Assembly: GCA_949710005.1 (NCBI GenBank)
Contig: OX453275.1
Location: 35,601,294 to 35,665,293, forward strand
From: Ricordea florida
Lineage: Eukaryota > Cnidaria > Anthozoa > Corallimorpharia > Ricordeidae
Reading direction: 5' to 3'
Length of the DNA: 64,000 bases
Shown: positions 1 to 46,800 of the stretch, one piece after another
How positions within the stretch are numbered: position 1 is the first letter of the stretch
How the letters are laid out: each line of letters opens with the position of its first letter
Program-made: the position numbers and the translations under genes
The notes under the pieces: generated by a model
Database searches by the model: none
Told to the model about the DNA's origin: nothing
Seen by the model: only the letters and a program-made list of their open reading frames with translations

Positions 1-479
1 TCCAGTTTTACTTCATGCATTGTAGCTTTTCCCAACCAAACAAGAAGCACAGCTTCAGCTGATGACAAAGTCAGTTCTGAAATAGTTGAGGAAAAAAGTA
101 TTTTAGAATTTTCAGATTGCAGTATCATTCCCAGGATGTAGCTTTGCTCCACCTTTTCTCTTTTCTGTCAGGTTATAAATGGGTACAAACAAATTGTTAG
201 GTAACCCCAAGTTAATGTTTGACTGTAATTTTGTGATGGAAAAGGCATGCATCCTATTCAGGGGTGGGACAATTAATGCCAAATAAGTGCCCATAATTAA
301 TGGTACCTATGATTTATGCTAGTGTTAAATAAATTAGAAATTGGGACCAATTAAATTTAAAACACAAAACATAGTTTGTTTTGGTTATCTCAGAATGACA
401 AGTTCCCCCTACCTTTGTTAAAGTACTGTTATCTAATTGAGTTCCCTTCAATTTTTCTCCACTCTCAGGGCTTTCTCCA

Positions 480-760
480 CTAGTGCTAGATGCATCACTT
501 AATTCACTGCGAGAAGATGGGGACAGTCACATTTCTGTTTCCTTTCTCCTCCTTTCATCCATGTGCTTTCTAATTATTTGGGCAATGGCATTGCTTCCTA
601 ATCCAGCCTTTGGAAAAGTATAGTCCTCGTCTTGAGAAAGTGTGTCCACTTAACTTCTTGAAATGCTTTCATGCCTTCAGGATTGTTTCTGAACCTTGGA
701 GCTGGGGAATCAAGGGGCCATTTCTTTTTGACGTAGTTGGTTATTTTCTTCTTCCTGCAA
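480..760 (-). pseudogene. Possible minus-strand coding remnant, unidentified
   Basis: On the minus strand a Lys-rich stretch with moderate coding character runs from a splice-acceptor-like site near 758. It starts KKKITNYVKKKWPLDSPAP and continues as NNPEGMKAFQEVKW. It reaches a stop, after which a second frame (QDEDYTFPKAGLGSNAIAQ, then a Lys/Arg-rich tail) seems to carry on, so a frameshift is likely. I do not recognise the family. It could be a decayed exon of the minus-strand gene whose SAM-domain exon lies at 1432-1664, or a transposon remnant. Confidence 0.25.
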
Positions 761-1431
761 TGTGAAACATATGGATTAAACTACTGATGCAATTCTGTTC
801 ATATTTTATTGCTATAAATGCAAGATACAAATCCTATTCAATCTGGTTTGCTTCAGTAACTCTAAGGCTTTGCTGATCAATTTTCGAATCACAATGAAGC
901 TTAACACTTTCAACTTATTCAGCAGGAATAAAATATAGATATATTGTAATCTATTGACTTACCTTGTGTTGTAGATGGAATTATCTACACTGGTGAGCTG
1001 ATTCTTTTCTGCATTAGTTAATAAACAATCCAAAGTGGAGAAATCTGTGGGGGGTTATAAAGCTTTCACCCTTCTCTGTTCTCTCTTTTCTGGTGGATAT
1101 TCCTAAAATGCAGAGGCTAATTAATACCTGCTTTATACAATTCTACACCCATCTGCGTCTTTGTGAGAAATAGTCATGAGGACAGTACAATTCAATGGGC
1201 AACTGTAACCCTAAGTATAACTTTGAGCTGGGCTGTTAGCTGTTTTTTTTTGGGAATTTCAGCACTGACCAGTTGGTCATTAAATTAACTGAAATATCAA
1301 AATAACAAATTAAAACTGTAGAACAACTCGAAATAAACACAGAAAAAAGCAACCAGGACTATGGATGGGCGAAATTGGAAAAGACTGAGGCATTTGAGTA
1401 AACTTGAACCAGAGTTAATAAATAACTCTGC

Positions 1432-1972
1432 TTAAACCAAATGTAGTGGCATTGCACGTGTACCTGCAAGTTCATCCGTTGCTTTCAAAAACTTCCCCTT
1501 CTTTCCCAGTGTGGTAAGACCTAGCTTTTCCATTGCTTCATTACTTCGTACAGTCGACGATACAAGAATTCTTCCATCTATTTCTTCCTCTTCGAACTTC
1601 TGCGCAATAGCTTCGCTTGCGAAGGTTTGAATCGCCCAGTCTTTTACATCTGCAACACACCAATCTATAAAGAGAAACGATAATTTATTACATATCGACA
1701 CCGAGTTCTTGAACGTAAATTGCGAATATAGAAGGAAAACTGAACGTGTAGATCACAGTTGTCAAACCTGATACGTTTTTTCCTTTCCTGCCAATTCGGC
1801 TAACATCAGAGTTCGACATGTCTCGAAGAACTGCATTTTCCCGCTTCAGCTCCACCGGGATAGGTAACTTTCTTTTCACGGATTGAGACAGCAGTGATAT
1901 TGATTCACGGAGCTTACGGAATCCGTGTCTTGGCTTGGTTCGTCCGGATACAAAACCTTTTCTGGAGGTTCG
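1432..1972 (-). CDS. 3' exons of a SAM-domain protein gene (partial)
   Basis: Two exons can be read on the minus strand. The terminal exon (1664 down to 1432, stop at 1432-1434) encodes a C-terminal sterile alpha motif: it begins DWCVADVKDWAIQTF, continues with FEEEEIDG and ends EAMEKLGLTTLGKKGKFLKA, the usual W..DV..W / F.eeeIDG / LG..lGkr..ll pattern of protein-protein interaction SAM domains. The upstream exon ends at 1778 with a GT donor. Its last base completes the Asp codon, giving ...RKGKNVS-DWCV in frame. Its 5' limit is uncertain; a plausible acceptor is at 1972. A Met-rich start region near 2032 is in another frame, so the N-terminus is unresolved. The rest of the protein is not recognised. 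Confidence 0.5.
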
Positions 1973-2639
1973 CTGAGAATGGGCTTAGGAGGCATCTTCC
2001 TCCTATAATCTTTCCCCCGATAACACGCCATCTTGTCTGCAAATGACACTCTCAACTTTATGCTGCATTATTACATCTTTGACGAGCAATCTGATTGGCT
2101 ACTTTTTCCCGCCTTCAATAATTCTTGCATTTCATTCGCTCTTCCAAATTTGAGCCCAGTCCTATGCGGGTATCCTTCATTTGTGCAGAAATGGCGGACG
2201 ATGTTGTTATCCCGTCGTCTCTTTGCCACTGTTCCGACCGTAAAGCCGTTCATGTGCATTGCTTTTGTTGCGTTTGTAACGGGAAAGCTGTGAATTATCG
2301 CACGCAAATATCGCATCTCAAATTGAATGCATGCCTACACATACTGTATTCTTGTCATACGAAATTCATGACACATTATATTTTAGTATATTACTCGTAG
2401 GACAACATCAGAATAACTGCTTTTAGAAAAAACAATACTTGTAAGCTACATTGTAAATGGAAACTTCTGTCTGGTCATGCACCCGTAAGCAAAATTGCAT
2501 TGGCTAAAACACTAAGTAATTATTATAATATACAATTATTACTTATTCATTGAAGGTCTTGAAAATTTACTAGATTTCAGTTGTCACCTGTTTGTACATA
2601 ATGTAATTCTTTTAAATTTGACAATTTAATTTGTTTTAT

Positions 2640-3115
2640 GAAAAAAACGAAGTAACAACAACAAACTGGTCTGGATTTTAAAATATCCATGTTTGTTTTG
2701 CCAGTTATGTTACCAGCTAAAAAAAACAAATTTGGTTTAAAATCTATCCAGATTTGGTTTTTCTAAAACCCAACTTGTGAAGTTTGTCCAGGGAAATACC
2801 AGATTTGTTTGTGGAAAAATCCAAATTTGTATTACAAACTAAGCTGGATAATCAAAACACAAGTTTGGTTAACAATTCTTCTTCCATGAAAACCGAACTT
2901 GGTTTAGTTGAAAAACCAGTTTGGGTGTAATCAAAAACAAGTTTAACTAGGATTTGGTCATATACTACTTTGGATTGTGTTTGTTTATTTTTTTTTGCTT
3001 AAAATATCCGTAAAAAATCGAGCTTAAAACCAAACTTGGTTATTAAGCCAATTTGGATATTTAAAAATCCAATACAAATCCAAGTTTGATCATCCTTGGA
3101 AATTTGCGATTTTTT
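2640..3115. repeat. Degenerate array of AAACCAAATTTGGTTT-like words
   Basis: About 470 bp is filled with imperfect copies, in both orientations, of short words such as CCAAATTTGG, AAACTTGGTTT and TCCAGATTTGG separated by A/T runs. The words are themselves near-palindromic. No reading frame of note spans it. It looks like a decayed foldback or MITE-type repeat. Confidence 0.35.
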
Positions 3116-3286
3116 CCAGTGAGGGGTCTATGTGCGTTCCCCTTCCCCACTAGGTCTGTACGATTGCGTATCCTCGTTTTGAGTTAAAAATAGGACATGT
3201 TATTCTAAGTAATTCCGCGGTAAGTAAGAGAAAGGGCCAGTGAGAGAGGAGACACAGACAATTGAAATGTGACGTCGATTTCACTA

Positions 3287-3690
3287 TTAAATAAAGGTTA
3301 TCAGGGTAGACAAAGCGGCGAGTAGTAGGGATTTCAGTTCGTTTAATTCGGAGTCTCTGAGTGAGAATTTTGCTGAATCTTCTTTCGAGTTAAGCAGCAA
3401 TTCGGAAAGCAAAAACAATTTTAGCGCATTTGGAAGCACAGCGTCAATGGGAAAAGCTTCGACGGGTGCCAAAACACCATCAAAAGCATAAGTCATAGTA
3501 TCAGCGAAGCGGTCGAAGAAAGCGACAAGCCTAAGACCTATTCGTAGCGCCAAAAATCCCTCCTGGTGGAGGATATGACATGAAAAAGCTTTGTTCCTGA
3601 GTGACTGTATTTTCTGATGAAGAAGGATTGATTGTTGCGGATAGAGTAAGAGAAAAGCTGGCCGACTCAACTCACGTAACCTCTAACACA
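3287..3690 (-). CDS. Unidentified minus-strand open exon, about 130 codons
   Basis: An open frame of about 127 codons ends with a stop at 3287-3289 and has a possible 3' splice acceptor (GTGTTAG) just upstream at about 3687, so it may be a terminal exon. The product is rich in Leu and aromatic residues (LLLYPQQSILLHQKIQSLR near the N-terminus, then a Leu-rich tail). No ATG lies near its start. I recognise no domain. It sits head-to-head with WDR13 exon 1, about 450 bp away. It could be chance. Confidence 0.25.
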
Positions 3691-4097
3691 GTCAGGTTAT
3701 CATTTGTACAAGATTTATTGTCATTTATGGGCTCCTGACGACCGCTTTATTTCGGTAGCTTAGCATGGACGCCATTTTTTTCTTTCCAATCAAAAACTCA
3801 CTGGCACAAGGATTACCAAGAAGTCGCGGCTATATTCACCTCTTAGGAGGTGGATAGTGTTTATTAGTATCAACACTCAGGTGATGATACAAAATCGCGC
3901 GCTCTGATTGGTTCGCTATCTTAGATTATCAGAAACGCCATACCGGGAAAATCATGTAACAAATGTACAAGAGTTCCACTTCAACCGGATTTTCCGTGCA
4001 AATGGTAAACACACAGAGTCTTATCCTTGCGCCCGCGTGAAGATACAATTTGTATCATGTAAGCCTACACGAATCTGTTCAGAGAAATTCCTTAAAT

Positions 4098-4135
4098 ATG
4101 GCGGACCAGACCTGGGCAGACGAACTCGATACACA

Positions 4136-4139
<4 letters not shown>
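4098..4139 (+). CDS. Upstream ORF overlapping the WDR13 start codon
   Basis: A 13-codon ORF (MADQTWADELDTQ) starts at 4098 and its TGA stop (4137-4139) overlaps the WDR13 ATG (4136-4138) in an ATGA arrangement. Such an overlap can lower or couple translation of the main frame. Whether the transcript begins upstream of 4098 cannot be told from the sequence. Confidence 0.45.
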
Positions 4140-37706
<33,567 letters not shown>

Positions 37707-38891
37707 TGGATTAGGCAAATTCGTATATATAAGCAGTCAATTGATAGAAGTCAGAATCTCTTTTTTTTCGCGGTTTTTGTGAAACGCAGGCCTGCTAGTC
37801 TGTATCCCCGAGACCGAAGAGTGATTGTTATAAATTACATAGATAAAATGAACAAAGATAAAACAGAAATCTTAATATTTTATGTATAGGAATGTTTGGG
37901 AATCAGATCTGAACAAGAAAGTCGTCTAGGTTCACTTGGCACTCAAACCATGTTCCAGCCAAGATTTTGTTTTAATGAAACTTCGTGTATCGCGGAATAT
38001 CCGCTATGCATACATGGTAGATATTGAGCAGACCGTGTCCATATTCGGGCATTGTAATAATATATTAGATATTAAAGATAATGTAATATTAAAATACTTG
38101 GTAAAGCCTATGTATGCAAAATAAAAACAATGAAAACTGCGCGAATAAATTGTCATTGGTACAGATATAAAAACCTTCCAACCCACGCCTTCCTCATCAC
38201 CTTAAAACTTGAATTTATCAACCATTTATCGTGTACGCGCGTGCAAATTTCCTACCAACGCAGCACAAATTTTAAATTAAGATGTTACAATTAATCGTCC
38301 AGATTTACAAACTTTCACTGAAATCCACGTGAAAAAGGACGCCGGTGCGACGGTATGACATCCTCATGCTTTTCTGGCGCAGTGCATTCTGGTAAAAAGT
38401 GCCGCTAAGAACTCTGGTAAAAACTGTGGTTAAATGCAATGCATTCTGGTAAAAAGTGTGGTTAAATGCAATGCATTCTGGTAAAAAGTGATGAATTCGA
38501 GAATTCGTCCTACCTTATATATCTCTCTTAAATCCTGATTATGTTGCTGCTCGCTCGCTGCGCTTGCTCCGCAGCAACTAGTATACCTATCGGCAGTGAA
38601 TGCTGACGTGCAAGATATGAAGAAATGGATTGAGTGAAACCAGACCGTTATTTGTTGCGCTTCTATGCAATCTGCCTTTCCAGCAAATGTAGCATGTTAT
38701 GCGATGTTTTTAAATGTAAGTTGCGCTCTAGATATCATGAGGCAGAAGCTACTAACTTTTAATTGTATGGGAAACATGTTGCTAGGGCTGCAAATGTTTC
38801 TGCGATGTATTTTCCAGGGTGTAATTGTTCAAAAGTAGGTTAACTTGGACTTACTTAGTTTGCAAAACGAAAAGGAGCAAAACGAAATGGA

Positions 38892-38926
<35 letters not shown>

Positions 38927-40805
38927 AGAATTTTTAGTTTGCAAAATGACAATCTACTTTCTCGTTGCGTCTACTCAAATATTCTAAACAGAAAATTCCA
39001 AAAAAAAAATTCGTTTCGCCCGGAAAATTTAGATTGGGCGGAATGCGTGACGTTTTCGTTGCCACATATAAAGTTGAGCGTCGTTTTTGAGCGACGGACA
39101 GCACCGGGAGCAAGGCCTTTTCCCTTTCCTTAAGCATTGACGCCACCACATTTGTATTGACAAAACCACGGCTCAAGAATGCAAAAAGTCCACTTCCGGT
39201 AGTCATTGACCTTCTTGTCTTAACCGGAAACGCCACGCGATTTCAAACGAACTGACATCATTGTAAACAACGACCGATGTGAACGGAAACAGGTCGCTGC
39301 TCGACTTTTTACGTCACCAAGACCAAACTCGGTCAGCGGAGACACTATTTTGGTATTTTTGAGCCAATAAAACTGCCCTCACAACGGATTATTATCACTT
39401 TCCTTGGACGTCACTTGCCATTTCGTAAACAAGACATAGTAAGTAACAGAAAAACGCAAGAATATTTTTTACTTCATATGCACTTCAAGAATTACCAAAC
39501 AAAAGCTGAACTTATCTTCACGTCCAGAAGAGAAAAGCACATGGCAAGAAACACGGCGCGCAACGCATTTTGGTTGGATTTGTGGGGAAGACGCAACGCA
39601 TTTTGGTAGAAATGTTTCAGGCTAGATTCGTGCTTGCCGATTATAACTGCTGACTTCGCTCAGTCGCTTCAGGCTCCTTCGCTGCGTCAGCAAATATTTC
39701 CCCTCACGGGACCACAAATGAAGAAACCTGATTGGCTGACTTTAGCCGTTGGCCCTCATAGCTGTCTTATAATTAGTCGTGTAATAACGAGTGGTAGCAA
39801 ACCGGTAAAAATGATATCACACATGTGTGGATATAACTGATATCTCACGTGTGATATCGCAGGTGGGGTAACGTTTTTAATATCGATTTGCTGCCATGCA
39901 CTCGGTAACCTAAATATACCACTAAATGGTCGCTTGCAGATACGAAAAATTCTTTTCCCACGTTGAGACTCCTTGGTTGCGCTCGCTCTTGACATATTTT
40001 CTATTTTGTATCTCCGCGCAGCTATGTAATATCCTCACTGTACTACATGTATAGCACGCGGCTACAAAGGCAGCTGCGCAAGCTTCTATCCAATTCAGTG
40101 GAATTAAACTTCTCTGCGGGTGCTAAATTGGCGGTCCTTACAGGCTGCATGCGCACTGTTGTAAGGAACATTGCCAATGTAGTTCTTCATTTGGACGCAA
40201 TATAACTCCATACTGTTCATACTATAACTGGTAGAATCGAATCATTGGTTAATTGCTGCAAACGTAACTTTTCGCCTGCATATTTCCTCTCCTGGCATGC
40301 AGACTTCCAAATTGTAGCTTCACGTATGAGGATTGGTTTGCACTATACCATTATTCAAATGTTTAAATTTTATTTTTGGAGTATAATAGCAGTCTTACAG
40401 AAAACCTCTCGTTTGGCACGGCCAATATGCATCATTGCTGATAACCTTCTCGACAGTAAGTCCCTTCAGACGTTTAATAACAAGACATATTAGACTAGCT
40501 GGTGAGAATAATTTTCCAGCATAGCCAGTCTGTCTATTTTAATAATGTCATTGTCAACTTGCTTTACGCGATTTATAATTTATATACGTTGTCTGCTCCT
40601 TGCAGCGTTTCTCACAGTTACTTAACTTTGTACGTAAACTATAACTTCTGTGCCAGCGTTTGCGGCTTTAATTTATGATCGAGTATTTGAGTTCTCTGCT
40701 TATTTATAGTTGAATTGCTACTCGGACCTTTTAAGGCTAACTTATCACACGCGTACTCCATCCTTGGATTTCTTCTCACAGCCTTTACTTAAATATTGCG
40801 TAAAT
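37707..40805. other. Intergenic region between WDR13 and DEG/ENaC gene 1
   Basis: No convincing gene. It contains a possible AATAAA for WDR13 (38120), a roughly 33-bp imperfect tandem repeat with GCATTCTGGTAAAAAGTG (three copies, about 38380-38490), an AACGCATTTTGG doublet near 39563-39605, and a small inverted repeat with ATATCACACATGTG / CACGTGTGATAT (about 39810-39860). The promoter of the channel gene probably lies at its right end. Confidence 0.6.
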
Positions 40806-43800
40806 ATGTTTAAAACTTTCGTTGGAGATACCACTCTCCATGGAATTCGTTATGTAGTTCTCGGCCCTTCAAGAATTCGTCGTGTGATTTGGTTATTATT
40901 TCTACTCACAACCGCAGTGGTTTATCTATTTTTGGTATACCAGAGCATGAAAAAGTATACTTCAAACCCAGTTAACACCGAATACCAGGAGCAAATAAGT
41001 GAAAATGGAACTCTGAGTTTTCCAGCTGTTACTATTTGCAACCTTAATCGCTACATTAAGGCAAAAATTGACGCCTCGGAGAATGATACACGATATTATC
41101 AGCTGGGATTAAACTTGACCGTGTGTACAAAGATACAGACTGTAAGTGGCGGACTGACTTGCGGACAGGCCTTACTATGTGCCTTTGAGTTGTTTGGCAC
41201 CGCCATTATTCACAACTGTAACGAAACTATAAAAGAACGTCTTATCGGTGTGTTGAACCGGACCCAAGGTCCAATATTTGACCCAGAAGAGTTCATGATG
41301 GCCTACGGACAAAACATTAACAGGATACTGTTAGATTACTGTCGTTTTGCGGGGAAAGAGAACTGTCTCGCCGATGATTTCCTTCCGACTCTTACCGAAA
41401 GTGGTTTGTGTTACACGTTCAACTCGGGTAGAAACAACACTAGGATTCGATATACAAGAATCGGAGGTACCGTGGGAGGACTCAGTGTAATACTGGACGT
41501 ACAAGCGGATGAAAGCACAATTGGTGATTTTTCGCACGGTTTAAAAGTTATGCTGCATCAACAGGGCTCAATAAGTTTGGAAGATAAGGCCTTCAATATC
41601 TATCCTGGATCACATGCTGTTGTGACGGTAACTGCTAAACAAGTAGGTACTCTATAGATGGTGTTTCCCTGCTAAATTCACATTTATTTCACTTCACCTT
41701 AAAATATTTTAACGTCTTTTTCAGTCAAGCTGAACTTCAGACACATTTTTCTTTTGCGAGGAAAGTTGAATTTGAATAAAGACCACAAATTTCTTCCCTT
41801 TCTCTGTCTTCGCCAAAATGTTCGTACCGTTTTTTTATCCTCCCCTGGCAGTCCGGTGCAAAAAGACACTTTCTATTCATTAAACGTTTTAAAATCTTAC
41901 AACCTTTAAGTTTCAGTCAAATTCCGAAAGGATTTGTCTGTCTGGATGATCACAATAAATCAATATTTAGTATCGACTTGGCTCAAACGTCATCAGGTGA
42001 TTACGTACTTAGTTAATTACGTTTTCAGTTCTCATTCACAAGAGCAGAATTACGCTTAACAACCTCACTACATTAACCATCATTACAGTTCCTCACTTAA
42101 ATTAAATTTGTTTGCAACTCTTTTAGCGTGATATAGTAACATCAAATTTTTGGCAATGGCCATCAATCTATAGCGAATCTGATTACTGACACTGAACTGA
42201 TCAATCAGACTAAACAAATGCCAAAACCTGCTCTACAACTAATTTCATTTTGCGTGTTTGTTCAACAGGTGTATATTTTTATTGTAGTTTCGGCCTAGTA
42301 ATGATAGATTTGCGCTACTACGTTTTGAAATTACCTTAATTAATTAATTAAAGGTTTCGAATCAGAGCCTTTGGTTGGAAGTGCAGAAGCCGGTGAATGT
42401 GTATAGAAGGATTATCAAACTAGATGCGTAGTAAAAAAACGAAAAAACAATCAGAACGGAATTTCTTCTAAAACTAACTTTATATTGCATAATAATGTAA
42501 GACATCTTTAGTAATCGATTTTACTCCATCAGTTTAGGTCTCGTCGTTAAAAACCTCAAATCTAAAATAATGCAATTACAGAAAACCCAGAGTATGGCTT
42601 TCATTACATGAACCTAACTGTCTTGCTGCTAAGATTTGGCATTATATAATGGTACGACAAAGCGTTTTACATTGAGACGGGTCGAATTTCCCATTAATAT
42701 TGTTACTTTTAAATCCTGACGGATGTGGAGGATAATTTTCTTTTCTGAGTTCCCATCGGCTGTCTTAGGGGCCACCCTTAAAAACTCGAATATTTGAAAA
42801 GACTCTTCAGAAAACAGTCCTAAGAAATTGGTTGGTTAGAATTCATTTCCTATAATTCGATAGAAACAGAACTAGCACGAGCTGTTGAAGTAATGATGAC
42901 GCGACCAAAGAGAATTTACATTTCTATGCGTGATAGTTGACTCGGGCTGCGCCCTCGTCAACTATCACGCGATAGAAATCTCGAGCTCATAATCTAATTG
43001 TTTAATAGAAACACTCGTGAAAGTTTGGGAGAACTCGAAAAAAAGCTGTGGAAATAGTCGCCGCATTTCTGGTTCTCCCAAACATACACTCGTGTTTATT
43101 AGATTATGAGCTCGAGATTTCTATCGCGTGATAGTTATTGAGGGCGCAGCCCGAGTCAACTATCACGCATAGAAATCGAGAGCGAATAATCTAATTGTTT
43201 TAGTATAAATCTACTAGTTGTTCAAAACTTTGTCTTTTCTGGAACAGCCTCGACCAGTAAACTGTCTAAATCTTCTTCACGGACACTTCGAAAACGTGAA
43301 GAAGCGGCCGCCATTACGCTACTCACTATCTATCACAGATTATAGTTCACCACTAAATTTTCTCCGATTCGTATTGGTTTAAATTGATCACGTGACGCGA
43401 TAGTGTTCGTCCGCGGAGAAAACTATCAGCGCATAGTGCCCTTCCGAGGAAAATACCCGGATGGATAGTGCCCGTCCGTGAAAATGTGAATTTTCCGACA
43501 GTTATACCGTATTTTTTAGGCAATGTACGTTGCGAATTATTGAAATTTCAGGCTGTGCGTATGGATAAATATTTGTTTGACCTGCATTTAGTGGGTTTTG
43601 ACTGTTTTTCAACTTGCGCGCGGAAGAAAATTTAGTGGTGAACAATAAAGACAATAGAGTGTTTATATCTCGGAACTATCGGTCCGATAGTTGCCCCTTG
43701 GAAATTTGATGTTCTTAAAACTAGCATATTTACCCTCGAAGCTTCGCTTCTCGGGCAAATATTTGTTTTAAGAACATAAAATTTCCGCGGGGCAACTATC

Positions 43801-46800
43801 AGCCGATAGTTCCTCGACAGAAACACTCTATTGTTTAAATAGATAGTGGGTAGCGTAGCCAATCAGAGCGCGGCATTTGTGATAGAACGCTAGTAGATTT
43901 ATACTAAAACTCGATAGAAACACGGTACATCATCCTCTATTTCTTACATAACTGATAAGGAATTTCTTAATTTAAAGGGTAATCTTTGCTACGGCTTGTT
44001 TACATCTCAAGTCTTTGCGACGGAACAACACACAAACGTACTCACGAAAAATGAAAGAGATTGACTTAAAAGCACAAAAAACTGTTGACATGCTTCACGT
44101 GCATCGTGGTTGCATGGTTGTTTTAAAAAACCCACAATCCTTGGGTTGCAAAAGTGCTAATGTCGATTATTCAGTTAACTATTATTGTCTGTGAAATCGT
44201 GGTAAATATTTTTAAAGCCACCATTCACCGAAATTGAAGAGAATATTATTTTTGAAACATACCATTGAAGGAACCTTGACCTCTCGCAACCAGTTGAGGT
44301 TATTAAATACTTCACAAGTGTCACATAGTTGCGCATGCCTGTTAAAATGCCTCGTAAAGATGAACGGTCCCTTCATTAGATCATTACTCATCATACTGTC
44401 TCAATACAAGCTAGATAGTTTAGGATTGTTTATCATCAGTGATCTCCTAGCTAAATCTGTCGAACATTTTAGTTCTACCGTCTGCCGCCACCCTACAGCT
44501 CGGCCTGTGCTCAGCGCACTCTCCCAGGAATAGGTGTCTACTCAAAAGATGGCTGCCTTCTTCAATGCTTTGCCAATGTAACTCTTGAGTTATGTAGATG
44601 CCGAAGACGTGGCGTACCAGGTAAATTGGAGACTTTGTTACCATTACTATTACTTTTGCTGTCACTGTTATTGCTGCTGCTACCATTACAATCATTGCCG
44701 TTACCACAGTTACCACGATCATGACCATTGCCATTATTATCATCGCTTTCTATTATTACCATTTCCTTTGTCATTATTATCAGTTGATACATCGATAGAG
44801 TGAAGCCTGTCTTAGGACACTGAGGAATCTAGATATCTGTTTCTTGATAAGAATTTAAGTGACATTAAAACTGAATGCTGTTCTTCTAGGATTGTCGAAG
44901 TATTTTCCTTCGTGCACATTTCAACACCAATATTGCGTCGAACGTATTCAAGGTAAGAGAAAAGCAAACCACAATATGCATTGGGGATCGAATCTCTGCT
45001 GTTTTAAATTCTTAATCGGATTACGTCTCTTAATATACACGAAATTGCAACTTGACGGCAAAGAGGGATTACATACACGAAAATGACTGTCATTCTTGGA
45101 CCCCCTCCTTGCAACCTCGTTCCCAGGACCTTTTCCCCGCCCAGCCCCAAACCCAGGGAAAAGGTCCTGGCAACGAGGTTGCCCTCTTCAGTGGAGAAAA
45201 AATTCATTTTATGGCCTTGTGTCAGTTCATTGCTCTCTATGTAATCGCGTGGAACTCTGAGTATATAACGCGAACACAACCGAACAATTGATGAACAAAA
45301 AGAATGCTTCCAGAAAACTTAGCGAAGACGTCGAATTTGATAGCTGTGCCTGACTGATAAAGTTAAAAGCTATTATTATCGTTATTTTTTTCCCTGAGCA
45401 TGCCTACTTATGCGTTGGGTTCATTGTGTAAGCTCGTTTACTCATGTTTATTGCAATGTCCTCAAATATAATTTGCCTAAAACTTGCGCTATAATCGGCC
45501 ACTTGCCTTTAATTGGACAATGAGTTGTAATAGCTAGGATAGTGACGTGTTCCTATCGTTTTTATCACTGTTAAACCAATCAACCAATCACAACCTTAAT
45601 AAAGATCACTAGGACAACGACTTGCCTTAAAGAACATCAGCCGCTCTTGAACCATTTGAAGAAAATGCTATTATTTCCGAAATCCCGACATAGCGGCTAA
45701 TACTATGTTTAAATACCAGAAAACATTCCTCACGATAGAAGATCATGCTAAAAAAATTACGATGTAGAACCACTGAGTCAGTTTTAGCTGATCATTAACT
45801 TATGGCGTATATTGTACAACAAAATTGAATCTAAGATTCTCTGTGAGTAAGATTCAATTATTGCTGACTCAGGTCTTCAATCTTTGAAGAGGGCTTTGCG
45901 AGCATAGAGCTCTGGGTTTTTGATCCTTAAAATACGTTATTAATTCATTGCTTCTTCATAATCTCTCTTAGCTACATTCAATCGACGTGGTTGTACATGT
46001 GAACTGGCCTGTGCTGAGATTCAGTACACATCGCAAATTTCTTACTCCAAATTCCCAGATGCTTCAATGGGAAAGATTCTTCAGCATCGTTACAAATATA
46101 TAAAAACCGCTGAATATCAAAGGTAAGTGGATCTGGCGAAGGACTAACGCACGAAAAGTGGGCTTCCCTTTAATTTAACTGTGGCACAACCTACATTATC
46201 AATTCGTTTGACAAACCTATTTTTGTGTTAAACTGATTCTACTTGCATATTTTTCAACATTTGTTTCTCTCCCAACAATGCGCACATCTATTCCCTTGGT
46301 CATGAGATACCTCTTGCATCGGGCAACCAAACGAAGAAAGGCGATTTTTGACGTTTAACATTTTCCAAGGCTTTTTCTTGTTAGCCGTTATGTTCTTTTG
46401 ATATCGTGGTCATTTTGTTACGCCAAATGATAATTTTTTTTTTAGAAACTTCCTGTTAAAATTCTCTTTTGCTGCTTACATGTAAAGCGACAGCCTTACC
46501 TCCTATATATCTTCGGGAAATGAAAACGACCTGCTTCAATAATAATGCATTATCAGCTTTCAAGTTTTTTAACATTTGGCCCACTTAGAAATTCGAAAAG
46601 AACTTTGAATATATTTAATGCGATTCCATCCGTTTAGCCTTTTAAAATCCCCAAATTTCAGGTCAAATCTGGTTTTCCTTCAAATCGGATTCAGTGACAT
46701 GGTTTACCAAGTGTCCAAAGAAACCCCAAGCTATGGAATAGAGAGCTTATTAGGTAAGATCAAAATTTCTTCTTAACGAGTTCAGTTCAAAACAAAGCGG

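Noticed and set aside
40710-40805. N-terminal extension of channel gene 1
   Set aside because: The extension has no ATG start, and the paralogue begins at MFKKFVGD, equivalent to the ATG at 40806.
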